From NCBI RefSeq assembly GCF_015207525.1, contig NZ_JADEWR010000004.1, positions 1 to 64,000 on the forward strand: a DNA stretch of 64,000 nt, read 5' to 3'. Within the stretch, counting starts at the first letter, position 1; each line of letters opens with the position of its first letter. The stretch is from Nodosilinea sp. LEGE 06152. Its GTDB lineage: Bacteria; Cyanobacteriota; Cyanobacteriia; Phormidesmidales; Phormidesmidaceae. The notes beneath the pieces were generated by a model. The model was given only the letters and a program-made list of their open reading frames with translations. It was not told the origin of the DNA and ran no database searches. This document shows, in pieces, positions 25,123-34,077 of the stretch. The translations under genes and the position numbers were made by a program.

Positions 25123-26022
25123 GTGGCACCTACCTCAAACCAGCGGCGATCGACCCTAATTGGGTTCTCAGCAGTACTCATGTGGGCCACCCTGGCCCTG
25201 CTCACCGACCTCAGCGGCACGGTACCGCCGTTTCAGCTCACCGCCATGGCGTTTACGATCGCATTCGGCATTGGCCTAGCGGCCTGGCGGCAGGCTGGGG
25301 GCAACGTGCTTCAACACCTCAGGCTGCCCTGGCGGGTTTGGGTGCTCGGCATTGTTGGCTTGTTCGGCTACCACTTTTTCTACTTCATGGCGCTGCGCCA
25401 CGCCCCAGCGGTGGAGGCGAGTCTAATTGCCTACCTGTGGCCGCTGCTGATTGTGTTTTTTTCGGCCCTGCTGCCAGGGGAGCGGCTGCGGTGGTTTCAC
25501 GGGGCGGGGGCGATCGCAGGCTTTCTCGGCGCGGGTCTACTCGTCACCAAGGGCCAGGGCTTCAGCTTTGATCCCCAGTACACCACCGGGTACCTGGCGG
25601 CGCTGGTTTGCGCCCTCACCTGGTCGGGCTACTCAATTCTCTCGCGGCGGTTTGGGGCAATTCCGACCAGTGCGGTGGGGGGCTTTTGCGGCGCTACAGC
25701 GGTGCTGGCCTGGGTCTGTCACGCCCTGTTTGAGACTACGGTGGTACCTGCGACCTGGGAATGGCTAGCGATTTTGTGCCTGGGGTTGGGGCCGGTCGGC
25801 CTCGCCTTTTTCACCTGGGACTACGGCGTTAAGCACGGCAATATTCGCGTACTGGGGGCGCTGTCCTACGCGGCACCGCTGCTCTCAACCCTGCTGCTGA
25901 TTGTCTCCGGACGGGCAGAGGCCACCTGGTCGGTGGGGCTAGCCTGCGGGTTAATTGTTGGCGGAGCGTTGCTGGCTACGCTCGATTTTCTGCGGCCTGG
26001 AATAGAGAACAAACCCAGCTAA
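25123..26022 (+). CDS. EamA/DMT-family exporter (YddG-like)
   Basis: 299 residues from the GTG at 25123, with AGAGGAAA about 9 nt before it; a frame from 25063 adds 20 unlikely residues. Ten hydrophobic helices in two EamA halves. The first half has LIGFSAVLMWATLALLTDL and GLFGYHFFYFMALRHAPAVE; the second has TWSGYSILSRRFG and the end of the carrier, FFTWDYGVKHGNIRVLGALS. This pattern resembles aromatic amino acid exporters of the YddG group, but the substrate is a guess. It is divergent from fetA. Confidence 0.85.
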   Translation: MAPTSNQRRSTLIGFSAVLMWATLALLTDLSGTVPPFQLTAMAFTIAFGIGLAAWRQAGGNVLQHLRLPWRVWVLGIVGLFGYHFFYFMALRHAPAVEASLIAYLWPLLIVFFSALLPGERLRWFHGAGAIAGFLGAGLLVTKGQGFSFDPQYTTGYLAALVCALTWSGYSILSRRFGAIPTSAVGGFCGATAVLAWVCHALFETTVVPATWEWLAILCLGLGPVGLAFFTWDYGVKHGNIRVLGALSYAAPLLSTLLLIVSGRAEATWSVGLACGLIVGGALLATLDFLRPGIENKPS

Positions 26023-26136
26023 AGGAGTTGAGTACTGCCCAGCAGTAACCATCTATTTGCCAGCCCCAGCCTTTACCCCCAGAAAAAAGAGGTTGGGGAT
26101 GCGGGCGTGACCAAACACCCTATGGGCTGAATGAAC

Positions 26137-27756
26137 CTAACGGCTGACGCCCCACCAGCCCCAAGCCACCGTTAGTCCCAGCAGCAAGGGCGTCAGCCAG
26201 TCGCCCCAGCGCACATAGGGGGTGAGGGTTTGACGGCGCTCCAGCTCGGCCCGGTGAACGAGATACGTCTGCGGCTCCCCCAGCCAGAGGGTGCGACCGT
26301 GGTTATCGACCAGGCCCGAGAGGCCTGTATTGGTAACCCGCAGCGCCCAGCGATCGCTCTCCACCGCCCGCAGCACGTCAAACCCGTGGTGCTGCTGCAT
26401 CATCCACACCGGGTAGGGGTCGTTGTTAGAGGCAGTGACTACAAATTCACCCCCCGCCCGAGTTTGACGGCGAAACAAGCGGCTGTAGGCCGACTCGTAG
26501 CAAATCCCCACCGTGACTTTACCCACCGAGGTCTCAAACTGCTGCATGGGCTGGCCCGGCACCAGGTAGCTATCCAGCGGCGAGAGGCGGCTAATCAGTC
26601 GGCCCAACAGCGCCTCAAAGGGAATGTACTCACCCAGGGGCACCAGCTGCACCTTGTTGTAGCGCCCGTGGTACTGGCCGTCGGTTCGCAGTTCCAAAAT
26701 GCTTTGTGTGTACTGCGTACGGCCCTCCCCCGGCACAGGCGCAAAGGTGCCCAGCCACAGCGGCACCCCCGCCTGACCAACAGTTTGCAGCATAGCCGCC
26801 AGCTGGGGCGAATTGGGGTTCCACAGCTGCGGCAGCGCTCCTTCGGGCGTCACCACCGCCGCCACCCCCTGTTCGACCAGCGATCGGTAGCCCTCGGTAT
26901 AGCCCTCTAGCGCCTGCCGCACACCCTGGGGAGTGAGCTTTTCGCGGGTCGGCACGTTGCCCTGCACCAGCCCCAGGGTTAGGGATTGGCCAGCGGCAGC
27001 GGGAGCGGCCTGGGCATAGAGCCGTGCGCCAAGCAGGTGACTCGCAAAAACGAGAGCGCAGGCTGTAAGGGCAAGGGAGCGGCGGCGGGATGCAGGGATG
27101 AGGAGATGGGAGGATGGGAAAGATGAGGGGATGAGGGAATGAGGGGTGAGGACAACGGCAAGCAAGCCATTGGTGGCAACGAGAATAGCGGAAATAATCT
27201 GTGGCCCCGACAGACGGGTGAGGTGTAGTATCCACAGGTTGTTGGGGCTTTGGCTAAGGCTGAGGGGCGACCAGTCGAGGGGGCTGTAGTTGCGTAGGGT
27301 TTCCAGGGTGCACCACAGCGCCGTACCCGCCAGCACAGTCCAAACCCTGCGCCCTGGCCAGCGATGGGTTAGCCACGCGATCGCCCCACCCCAGGCTGCA
27401 ATACAGACCGAGCCCCAAATCACAATAAATATCCAGGCTGAAAGGGCGATCGCAACGCTGCTAAGCCACGGCACCCCCATCCACATCAGCGGGTGCAAAT
27501 GCGTAATCCAGGCCAGCGAAATACCGTAGTACACCAACCCCCACAGCAGCCCATAGGCCGCCGCCAGAGCGATCGAGGGCGTCGCCACGACCACCCACCA
27601 CAGCGGCACCAGCCCCACCCACGCCAGCGGCCACAGGCTGAGGGGCGGTAGCGCGATCGCCATCAGCACCCCGCTAAGAGCGACCAAACTAGCCTGCCGC
27701 CAGTCCCAGGTGTAGATTAGTTTTCGCAACCAGGTCGCCGCTGCTTTCATTTTCAA
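26137..27756 (-). CDS. lnt: apolipoprotein N-acyltransferase Lnt
   Basis: 539 residues. The first roughly 240 are about seven membrane helices, with the start near LVALSGVLMAIALPPLSLWP. A nitrilase domain follows from about residue 265 (LTLGLVQGNVPTREK). The catalytic triad is visible as Glu in VVTPEGALPQ, Lys in YNKVQLVPLGEYIPF and Cys in GICYESAYSR. A last membrane segment ends the protein (WLTPLLLGLTVAWGWWG). It acylates the N-terminal Cys of lipoproteins, such as the CAP protein at 42671. A Pro/Ser-rich low-complexity stretch near residues 205-225 (SLIPSSFPSSHLLIPASRRR) is an odd insertion. Confidence 0.93.
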   Translation of the reverse strand: MKMKAAATWLRKLIYTWDWRQASLVALSGVLMAIALPPLSLWPLAWVGLVPLWWVVVATPSIALAAAYGLLWGLVYYGISLAWITHLHPLMWMGVPWLSSVAIALSAWIFIVIWGSVCIAAWGGAIAWLTHRWPGRRVWTVLAGTALWCTLETLRNYSPLDWSPLSLSQSPNNLWILHLTRLSGPQIISAILVATNGLLAVVLTPHSLIPSSFPSSHLLIPASRRRSLALTACALVFASHLLGARLYAQAAPAAAGQSLTLGLVQGNVPTREKLTPQGVRQALEGYTEGYRSLVEQGVAAVVTPEGALPQLWNPNSPQLAAMLQTVGQAGVPLWLGTFAPVPGEGRTQYTQSILELRTDGQYHGRYNKVQLVPLGEYIPFEALLGRLISRLSPLDSYLVPGQPMQQFETSVGKVTVGICYESAYSRLFRRQTRAGGEFVVTASNNDPYPVWMMQQHHGFDVLRAVESDRWALRVTNTGLSGLVDNHGRTLWLGEPQTYLVHRAELERRQTLTPYVRWGDWLTPLLLGLTVAWGWWGVSR

Positions 27757-27812
27757 CCTCAGCTATTCCTTCTAGCCTGCCACACAGGCTTTTTGAGAAG
27801 GCCTGATCACAT

Positions 27813-27830
27813 GGTGGGCACTGCCCACCC
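27813..27830. repeat. extragenic palindrome GGTGGGCA/TGCCCACC
   Basis: 8-bp arms with a 1-nt centre, followed by CTACAATGC, 57 bp upstream of lnt. It is of the CCCTAC-ending palindrome type found elsewhere in the window. Confidence 0.5.
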
Positions 27831-28043
27831 TACAATGCTGCCGGCTCAACGGGGCCTCGTTTCGCCCTACCAGAGCTACCAAGCGGTCAGTTTGCAGAAC
27901 AAAGGTTTAAACCGATGATCAATCACTCCTTTCCGTTGGGTCCAGGGCGGCGGCACGGCCCTGGTCGACGGGGTCTGGGGGCAATCGAAACGCCCCCAGC
28001 GGTAGATTTGGCTTTGAAACCCATTTTCCCCGCTCAAACTAGC

Positions 28044-28071
28044 GGTGCATTGCTGCGCGAATGCACCCTAC
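28044..28071. repeat. dispersed palindromic repeat GGTGCATTGCTGCGCG
   Basis: The arms GGTGCATT and GAATGCACC pair around GCTGCGC; the unit ends CCTAC. A second copy lies at 46290-46317 and differs by one base near the 3' end. Confidence 0.65.
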
Positions 28072-28075
28072 GGCC

Positions 28076-28112
28076 AAAAAAAATCGAGGAAGCGATCGCA
28101 GGTCGCTTCCTC
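28076..28112 (-). terminator. Rho-independent terminator of the heme oxygenase gene
   Basis: On the minus strand a 10-bp perfect stem GAGGAAGCGA / TCGCTTCCTC with a 7-nt loop, then GA and eight T residues, 50 bp past the heme oxygenase stop. Confidence 0.92.
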
Positions 28113-28161
28113 AATACCGTAATCGAAAATTTAGAGTCTAGCGCTCCAGCCTCAGCCCAAT

Positions 28162-28878
28162 CTACTCGGCGGTCGCCAGCTCAGTGCTGCCCCGACGCCG
28201 ACGGCTGGTCAACGTATTAAACAGCATCTGACCGATCGCCTTGATCAGATTCCCCTCCAGCTCCTTGAACATCTCCATGTTCAAACCAAAGGCGTCGTTG
28301 GCCTCTTCCACAATGTTGGACACCATAGCCTCATCCACCGGAGCCGCATCCATCGACTCACGGTACTTCGCCTTAAACGCCTTCTCGTCGGAGATTTCAG
28401 GGAACTCGTAGAACGCCGTTCCCTCACCCTCGGAGAGGTTCATCGCCCGCTGGGCAATACCCTTGAGAATTTGGCCACCCGACAGGTCACCAATGTAGCG
28501 GGTGTAGGAATGGCTGACCAGCAGTTCAGGCTGGGTGCTCGCCACCTCGCGAATGCGATCGACATAGCGCTGACCGCCAGGCGTCATCGAAATTTCATTT
28601 GCCCAGTTGGGGCCGTAGTAGTAGGCCAGGTCAGACTCCAACGAGGCCTTGCGGTGCAGCTCAGGGAAGTAAATTTTGGAGACAACGGGGTGATCTTTGT
28701 GACGCTCCAGCTCCTCCTCCATCGCCGCATAGGCGTAATAGAAATTGGCCACCAGCTTGCGGTAAGAGTTCTTCTCGACCACGCCCCGCAAAAAGCAGCG
28801 CACAAAGCCCATATTTTCGGCCATGGTATGGGCCTTCTTGGTGCCTTCGCGCAGCTCGGTGGATAGGTTACTGCTCAT
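28162..28878 (-). CDS. ho1: heme oxygenase (ferredoxin-dependent, biliverdin-forming)
   Basis: 238 residues, the usual size of cyanobacterial HO1. It opens heme to biliverdin IX-alpha, CO and iron for phycocyanobilin and phytochrome chromophores. The proximal heme His is in GTKKAHTMAENM, and the distal helix carries the Gly-rich YIGDLSGGQILKGIAQ. Other family stretches are VANFYYAYAAMEEELERH and YYYGPNWANEI. A C-terminal basic tail (TSRRRRGS) is short. It is a single gene with its own terminator; the promoter must lie in the 300 bp upstream. Confidence 0.96.
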   Translation of the reverse strand: MSSNLSTELREGTKKAHTMAENMGFVRCFLRGVVEKNSYRKLVANFYYAYAAMEEELERHKDHPVVSKIYFPELHRKASLESDLAYYYGPNWANEISMTPGGQRYVDRIREVASTQPELLVSHSYTRYIGDLSGGQILKGIAQRAMNLSEGEGTAFYEFPEISDEKAFKAKYRESMDAAPVDEAMVSNIVEEANDAFGLNMEMFKELEGNLIKAIGQMLFNTLTSRRRRGSTELATAE

Positions 28879-29181
28879 GCTGACTATCTCGCTCTAGGGT
28901 GAATTAAAAGGTGTGGTTTAAACGGAGTTTCGGTTAGCCAATACCTGCCCAGACTGGCTCAGCGCCAAAAATGAGAGCGCCTTAACTGGCCATTACAAAG
29001 GACACGTTTGTTTAACTTAGACCGATTTGATTGCCGTTTCCATTACGAATTTTTACAGGCTATTACTGAAAGCCCGTTTTTCTAAGGAAACAATTGAACC
29101 ACAGTCAGGCTTAGAACTTGTCCGAAAGTCATCTTTCTTAAGTCATAGCCCAAGGGGTAGAGGAGTTTTTCGGCTAGGTGC
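28879..29181. other. intergenic, promoter side of heme oxygenase
   Basis: About 300 bp between the heme oxygenase start and the Usp stop, both read leftwards. It is AT-richer at 29000-29100. No supportable gene; it should hold the heme oxygenase promoter. Confidence 0.4.
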
Positions 29182-30036
29182 CTAGCCCGCCATTCGAGTT
29201 AGCAGCACCGGGCAGGGGGCGTACACCCGCACAAAGTCGGTCAGCGACTCGCCCAGCACCTTGTCTAAATCGGGCAGTCCCTTGGCGATAGTAGGACGGC
29301 GATCGGGTGAACCCAGAATGATCAAATCCATGTTGCGCTCTTCGGCCAGCTGGCAAATGCGGCGACCGGGCTTGCCCTCGGGGGCCGCTAGCTTGTAGTC
29401 GATGCCGTACCGCTTCACCTCGGCTAGGGCATTGGTCAAAATGGGGTCTTGGTTGGGGTCGCTGCTCGCCACATCAAAGGGCTTGGTCTTGAGGCTCGAC
29501 ACCGTGTGCACCAGCGTGATCTCGCCGCCCTTAATATCGCGCAGCAGCGAAATGGCAATGTTCAAACCCTCCTTGGCTGAGTCCGACTTATCCATCGCCA
29601 CCATCACCCGCTTAGTGGGGCGAATGCTGTAAAGATCATCTTTGACCAGCAGCATGGGCCGCGACGACAGCTGAAATACGTACTGGCTGACCGAGTTTTC
29701 GAGAATGGCCTTTAGCCCCTGCAAGCCCCGCGACCCCATGATGATTAGGTCGGCATCGACTTCTTCGGCGACCCGAATCACTACATCTTTGGGGTCGCCC
29801 TCCCGCAGCACGGCGTTTACCCGGCTGGGGTCGAGGTTGAGGTTGGTAATGGCGGCAGCCAGGGTGCGCCCCCCGGCTTCCCAGCGCTCGGCCATGGTTT
29901 CGGCAGACACCTGAGAGGGCACGACGTGCAGCACCGTGATCGAGGCTCGCTGCACCAGGGGAATATTCATTAGCGCCTTCATCATGGCTTCGGTATTGCC
30001 AGTGCCAGAATCGGCCAAAAGAATTTTTTCTATCAT
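29182..30036 (-). CDS. universal stress protein, two Usp domains
   Basis: 284 residues with two UspA folds in tandem. The first (residues about 1-140) begins EKILLADSGTGNTEAMMKAL and has the nucleotide-binding loop LIIMGSRGLQGLKAILENSV. The second begins RVMVAMDKSDSAKEGLNIAI and has LIILGSPDRRPTIAKGLPDL, where the usual G-x9-G(S/T) motif is altered. The first domain therefore probably binds ATP and the second may not. Usp proteins help in stress and energy-limited conditions; the partner is unknown. It is divergent from the thioesterase at 30279. Confidence 0.9.
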   Translation of the reverse strand: MIEKILLADSGTGNTEAMMKALMNIPLVQRASITVLHVVPSQVSAETMAERWEAGGRTLAAAITNLNLDPSRVNAVLREGDPKDVVIRVAEEVDADLIIMGSRGLQGLKAILENSVSQYVFQLSSRPMLLVKDDLYSIRPTKRVMVAMDKSDSAKEGLNIAISLLRDIKGGEITLVHTVSSLKTKPFDVASSDPNQDPILTNALAEVKRYGIDYKLAAPEGKPGRRICQLAEERNMDLIILGSPDRRPTIAKGLPDLDKVLGESLTDFVRVYAPCPVLLTRMAG

Positions 30037-30278
30037 GATGTCCTCGTAGGGTTGCGCTCGACGGCATAGGGCTGAGCGGACACTGGTAGAACCACAGCAG
30101 GTGCCCCGATGGGTGACCGCAAGGATCCTAGGCTATGCCTCATCTCACTCCGCTAAAACAGCGGATCAACGGGATGTAAAAGTGAGTTAATGTGTTCTCA
30201 ATCATCATAGGCACTGGTTTTGAGCCTATTTTGGCGCGATTCATAATTTGTAGTAGAGTCTGCCCAACCGGCAGATCG

Positions 30279-30716
30279 ATGCGTGAAACAACCTTGATCA
30301 ACCCTTACCACTGGTATGAGCACCGGGTCGTAGTGCAGCCCCACCACACCGATTACGCAGGTATTGTCTGGCACGGCACCTACATCGCCTGGATGGAGGA
30401 AGCGCGGGTGAACTACCTCAGCGACTGTGGGCTGAGCTTTGCCGACTGGGTCAAGGCTGGCGTTGACCTGCCGGTGGTAGATTTGGGGTTGAAATATCGG
30501 CGATCGCTCACCATGGGCGACACGGCCCTAGTCAAAGCCCGCCTGGGGCCAGCTAAAGGAGTACGCTTCGTGTGGCACTACGACATTCAAAATGCCGCTA
30601 CCCAGGAAACCTGTATTGAGGGCAGCGTGACGCTGGTTCCGGTCGATGTCAAAACTCGGCGGGTGCTGCGCCGCCTGCCCGACCCCCTGCAAACGGCCCT
30701 AGCGACTATGCTTTGA
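30279..30716 (+). CDS. acyl-CoA thioesterase, 4HBT hotdog family
   Basis: 145 residues from the ATG at 30279; a longer frame to 30192 adds non-conserved residues. The active-site signature is HHTDYAGIVWHGTYIAWMEE with the catalytic Asp, followed by VVDLGLKYRRSLTMGD. This is the YbgC/FadM-like group; in cyanobacteria one such enzyme is the DHNA-CoA thioesterase of phylloquinone synthesis, which this could be. Assignment beyond acyl-CoA thioesterase is inference. Confidence 0.85.
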   Translation: MRETTLINPYHWYEHRVVVQPHHTDYAGIVWHGTYIAWMEEARVNYLSDCGLSFADWVKAGVDLPVVDLGLKYRRSLTMGDTALVKARLGPAKGVRFVWHYDIQNAATQETCIEGSVTLVPVDVKTRRVLRRLPDPLQTALATML

Positions 30717-30867
30717 TGCAGGCATTGGTCTGCGCTACCCCAAAACCCCGGCCTCAAAACTTAGCCCAAAACTTTGTAGGATGAGCAAAGTGTGCCCAAT
30801 GCGCTCTAGCGCTAAGTTTGGCTGGGCACGGCCTGGCCCCCTTGCCCATTCTACGGTTGCCCCAACT

Positions 30868-31374
30868 ATGTTCTTCACCCTCACCCAAGCCCTCGCTGTA
30901 GTCTGCACTCTGGTCGTTGCGATCGCTGGCTGGTGCGGCATTACCCCCGCCGCCTACGCCCAGGACAACACTGTTGACTACACCCTCACCGACCTCAGCT
31001 TCCGCGACTTTTCGGGCAAGCAGCTCTCGGGCACCTCCTTTGCGGCGGCAGAAATGCGGGAGGCCAATTTTAGAAAGGCCAACCTGAGCAAAACTATTCT
31101 GACCAAGGCCTCGTTTTTGCGGGCCAACCTCTCGTTTGCCGACCTGTCGGGCACCTTCGCCGATCGCGTCATTTTTGACGGCGCTGACCTGTCCAACGCC
31201 ATCTTTACCGATGCCCTGCTCACCAGCAGCAGCTTTGGCGAGGCTAACATCACCGGGGCCGATTTCTCAGGAGCGATTATCGATCGCTTTCAGGTCGCCC
31301 AAATGTGCAAGTACGCCGACGGCGTGAATGAAATTACTGGAGTGGCGACCAGAGACAGTTTGGGCTGTCGGTAA
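30868..31374 (+). CDS. secreted pentapeptide-repeat protein
   Basis: 168 residues from the ATG at 30868. It begins with a signal peptide (FFTLTQALAVVCTLVVAIA, cleaved near AYAQ). About 14 pentapeptides of the A(D/N)LSx type follow (for example AEMREANFRKANLSKTIL and GADLSNAIFTDALL), enough for a short right-handed beta helix. A Cys pair (MCKYADGVN..., SLGCR) closes the end. This is the layout of thylakoid-lumen pentapeptide proteins such as TL15/TL17; lumen or periplasm is likely. Function unknown. Confidence 0.82.
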   Translation: MFFTLTQALAVVCTLVVAIAGWCGITPAAYAQDNTVDYTLTDLSFRDFSGKQLSGTSFAAAEMREANFRKANLSKTILTKASFLRANLSFADLSGTFADRVIFDGADLSNAIFTDALLTSSSFGEANITGADFSGAIIDRFQVAQMCKYADGVNEITGVATRDSLGCR

Positions 31375-31398
31375 ATGGGTGGATGGTTGGATGAGGTA

Positions 31399-31419
31399 GG
31401 GGCAAACGGTCGTTTGCCC
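31399..31419. repeat. extragenic palindrome GGGCAAACG/CGTTTGCCC
   Basis: 9-bp perfect arms with a GT centre, preceded by GTAG, between the pentapeptide gene and the radical SAM stop. It may end one or both of these convergent transcripts. Confidence 0.5.
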
Positions 31420-31772
31420 TCGGGGGTCTACCTCACACAGCGTCCTCACACCGCCACTACTTCCACCCCTGCCGAGTCAAAGTGCTTTTGCAGGGTGGCC
31501 TTGGGCAGCGGCCCCAGCAGGTGATCCCAAGGCAGCGGCTGATGCAAATCCCAGTCTTCGTGGACGTAGTATTCCAGCGGTGGAATTTGGCCCTGAAAGT
31601 CATTGAAGGCGCGGCGGTAGCTGCCTAAGCTATCGCCGTAGTGGCGCACCCGTTCGAGCACGGGGGCAAGGCGGCGATCGCCCCGCGAGATCAGCGCTTG
31701 AATCACCGACCAGTTATAGCTTTCGGGCCGAAAGTCAATGCCCTTAGAGCGCAGGTGCTTTTGCAGGTATTT

Positions 31773-31780
31773 GAGCCGCT
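31773..31780. repeat. 8-bp target site duplication, left copy
   Basis: GAGCCGCT, identical to 32535-32542, directly outside the left end of the IS1-family element. Confidence 0.88.
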
Positions 31781-31792
31781 GGCGTTGCTGAA

Positions 31793-32164
31793 TCAAGAGA
31801 TGAACCTTGACGGGACTGGCACATCGCCGAACTTGAGGTAGTGAAGTAACAAGCGAACAGAGTGAGCCAGCATTTCTACGGTCTTGGAGTAGCAGAGCGT
31901 TTTGCGGTGCAGACGGGCTAGATAGTGCCGTAATCGAGTGTTCTCTCCTTCAACCCGAGTCATATAGGTTTTGCTGACAATCTGATCGCCTGCTGGAATA
32001 AAGCTGGGATACACCGTCCATCCATCGGTGACATAGAAGTAACACTGCCAGCTGCCAACCAGGGTCCAAAGCGGTTGAAACGTCTCGGCACTATGGTCGC
32101 CTAAGACCCAACCCAAGATTCCTTTTTTGAAGTGGTCAACGGCTGTCCACAGCCAAATCTTGTT
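31793..32164 (-). CDS. insB: IS1-family transposase, InsB part (catalytic)
   Basis: The catalytic DDE half, without its own start codon. It reads IWLWTAVDHFKKGILGW, FYVTDGWTVYPSFIP (second Asp), TYMTRVEGENTRLRHYLARL (the Glu, and the IS1 ExNxxxR-type motif) and TLCYSKTVEMLAHSVRLL. It must be joined to the InsA frame at an A-tract at 32163-32169. Here the two frames differ by +1 (equal to -2), whereas classical IS1 uses -1. It is therefore either made by slippage or broken by loss of two A's. Confidence 0.75.
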   Translation of the reverse strand, partial: NKIWLWTAVDHFKKGILGWVLGDHSAETFQPLWTLVGSWQCYFYVTDGWTVYPSFIPAGDQIVSKTYMTRVEGENTRLRHYLARLHRKTLCYSKTVEMLAHSVRLLLHYLKFGDVPVPSRFIS

Positions 32165-32495
32165 TTTTTGAGCCTACAAAGGTTTCCAACTCGTCGAGTT
32201 CGCCGACCTCTGGCGTCGTTTCAGGGGCGTAAGCATCGGGGAGGCGTTCGCCCACTTGCTTCACCCAAGTAATGACCGTCGTATGGTGCACCCCTTTGAC
32301 TCGCTCTATCGCTCGAAACCCAGCGCCGTTAACGTACATCTTGAGGCATTCGCGTCTGACCTCATCCGAGTACCCTCGGTGAGGCTCATAGGCCTCAATA
32401 AACTGACGACCGCAGGCTACACAGATGTGGTTTTGTTTACCTTTCCGCTTGCCATTCTTACGGATGTGAGTGGCTCCACATTCTGGACATTGCAT
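32136..32495 (-). CDS. insA: IS1-family transposase, InsA part (zinc finger and HTH)
   Basis: 119 residues. The N-terminus carries a zinc ribbon (CPECGATHIRKNGKRKG... CVACG), then a helix-turn-helix (GAGFRAIERVKGVHHTTVITWVKQVG). Its frame passes through SerLysLys at a run of seven A's (32163-32169) and then stops after another nine residues, unlike the InsB-type continuation expected. Alone it would bind the ends and repress transposition, as InsA does in IS1. Confidence 0.8.
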   Translation of the reverse strand: MQCPECGATHIRKNGKRKGKQNHICVACGRQFIEAYEPHRGYSDEVRRECLKMYVNGAGFRAIERVKGVHHTTVITWVKQVGERLPDAYAPETTPEVGELDELETFVGSKKQDLAVDSR

Positions 32496-32534
32496 CGCAG
32501 ATCACCCTAACTCATCTCTCAATTATGCAACGCC

Positions 32535-32542
32535 GAGCCGCT
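32535..32542. repeat. 8-bp target site duplication, right copy
   Basis: GAGCCGCT, identical to 31773-31780, directly outside the right end of the IS1-family element. Confidence 0.88.
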
Positions 32543-34077
32543 TTTCGGCCTCCTTGTTCACGCCATACCATTGAAAGGGGGTGTGGGCCTTGGGCACAAA
32601 GGTGCTGCACCCAAAGGTGAGGCGCAGGCCGGGGGCCGCTTTTTTGAGCCGCAGCATCAGGGCAACGGTTTGCTCCAGGTCGGCCATGGTTTCGCCCGGC
32701 ACTCCCGCCATGCCGTAGAGCTTCATAGCGCTGAGGCCACCAGCTTTGGCGTTGACAGCGGCGCGCTCAATGTCGTCGGTCTCAAGCTTTTTGTTGACAA
32801 TCTGGCGCACCCGCTCCGAGCCGCTCTCGATCGCAATGGTGATCGAGCGGGTGTCGTGGCGGGTGAGGGTTTCGGCCAGCTTCGGGGTGACGGTGTTGGT
32901 GCGCACCGAGGCAATGCTGAGTCGCACATCGTCGAACTGGGGCTGATTTAAATAATCCAGCAGGGTCTCAAATTCGGGGTGCTGGGTCACCGACGCCCCC
33001 AGCAACCCCAGCCGATTGGTCACCGCCAGCCCCTGCTCAATGGCGGGCAGCAGCGAGTCTTCCAGGCTGGCGGTGCGGAACGGCAGCGTCAGATAGCTGG
33101 CCAGGCAAAAGCGGCACATCTCGGGGCAGCTGCGCACTACCTCCACCATAAAGATGTTTTCCCAGGCGGCGTGGGGGGTAACCACGGTCGAGGCCGAAAG
33201 CACATTGCCCCGGTAGGTCTGCTTTTGTACGGTAGCAGGGATTTCGCTGGTCACAGGGGCGATCGCCCGCACCCCGCCAGTCGGCCCCTCGTAGGTGACG
33301 CTGTACAACGACGGCACATACACCCCAGGCACCGCCGCTAGCCGGCGCAGGGTTTGTGTACGGCTAGCGGATTTTAGCTCAACCAGCGCGTCAAAAAAAT
33401 CGTCCAGCAGCGTCTCGCCATCCCCTAGCAAGATCACATCAAAAAAGTCGGCAAAGGGCTCAGGGTTGGCGGTCAGCACCGGGCCGCCGCCGAAGAGCAG
33501 GGGGTGAGCTTCGGTGCGATCGCTGGCAAAGATGGGAATATCAAGGGTTTCGAGCTGGGTGAGCAGGTTGGCGTAGTCTAGCTCCCAGGAAAGCGAAAAG
33601 CCCAGCACGTCTATCGTCGGGGGCAGCGGCTCGGAGCCATCGGTAAACAGGCGGCTAACGCTGATGTCGGCCCGGCGGGCCAAGGTCGCCCACACCACCT
33701 GGTAGCCCAGGCTGGTAATGCCCACGGTGTACTGATTGGGGAAGGCAAACACCACCGCCAGCGCATCGTCATTAGCGGCGGCGGGTTCAAACAGCAGAGT
33801 TTCGTCGTGAAGGGGGAGGGGGGCCAAGGGTTAGCGCTAAAACGATGCAGCTTCTCCAGTGTAATCAGTGCCAGCCTAATCAGTAGGCCTAAACCTCAAA
33901 GCCAGGGCGGAGGCTTTGGTAGCCGCAGCTCCGGCCGGTAAAACTACGGGGCAGACTAGCGAGCTTTACAAAGACAGTGGACTAGGCCACCTCAAACTCA
34001 CCCAGATTTCTCAACAGCGACATCTTTGCTCACACAAATCGAGAAAATATCAGTTGATTTGCGCAGGAGGTAGGGGT

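Larger units (their letters stand above)
31781..32534 (-). mobile_element. IS1-family insertion sequence, 754 bp
   Basis: The ends are imperfect inverted repeats about 23 bp long that both begin GGCGTTGC and contain GAGATGA. An 8-bp direct duplication flanks it on both sides, typical for IS1. Length, two overlapping frames and the InsA zinc finger all fit the family. The clean duplication suggests a fairly recent insertion. Confidence 0.92.
31446..33827 (-). pseudogene. B12-binding-like radical SAM protein, split by an IS1-family element
   Basis: Before insertion the gene coded for about 539 residues. The N-part (32535-33827, TTG start) has a B12-binding-like region (GITSLGYQVVWATLARR), the radical SAM cluster site RSCPEMCRFCLASY with Cx3Cx2C, and IAIESGSERVRQIVNK. 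It ends at NKEAEKRL, where the element begins. The C-part resumes with RLKYLQKHLRSKGIDF to the stop at 31446. Removing the element plus one 8-bp target copy (762 bp) restores one open frame. The product is likely inactive. The role is unknown; homologues are conserved in cyanobacteria. Confidence 0.88.

Noticed and set aside
27915..28220. A plus-strand frame overlapping the end of heme oxygenase
   Set aside because: It runs over a palindromic repeat and the terminator of the heme oxygenase gene. The protein is of low complexity and has no ribosome site.
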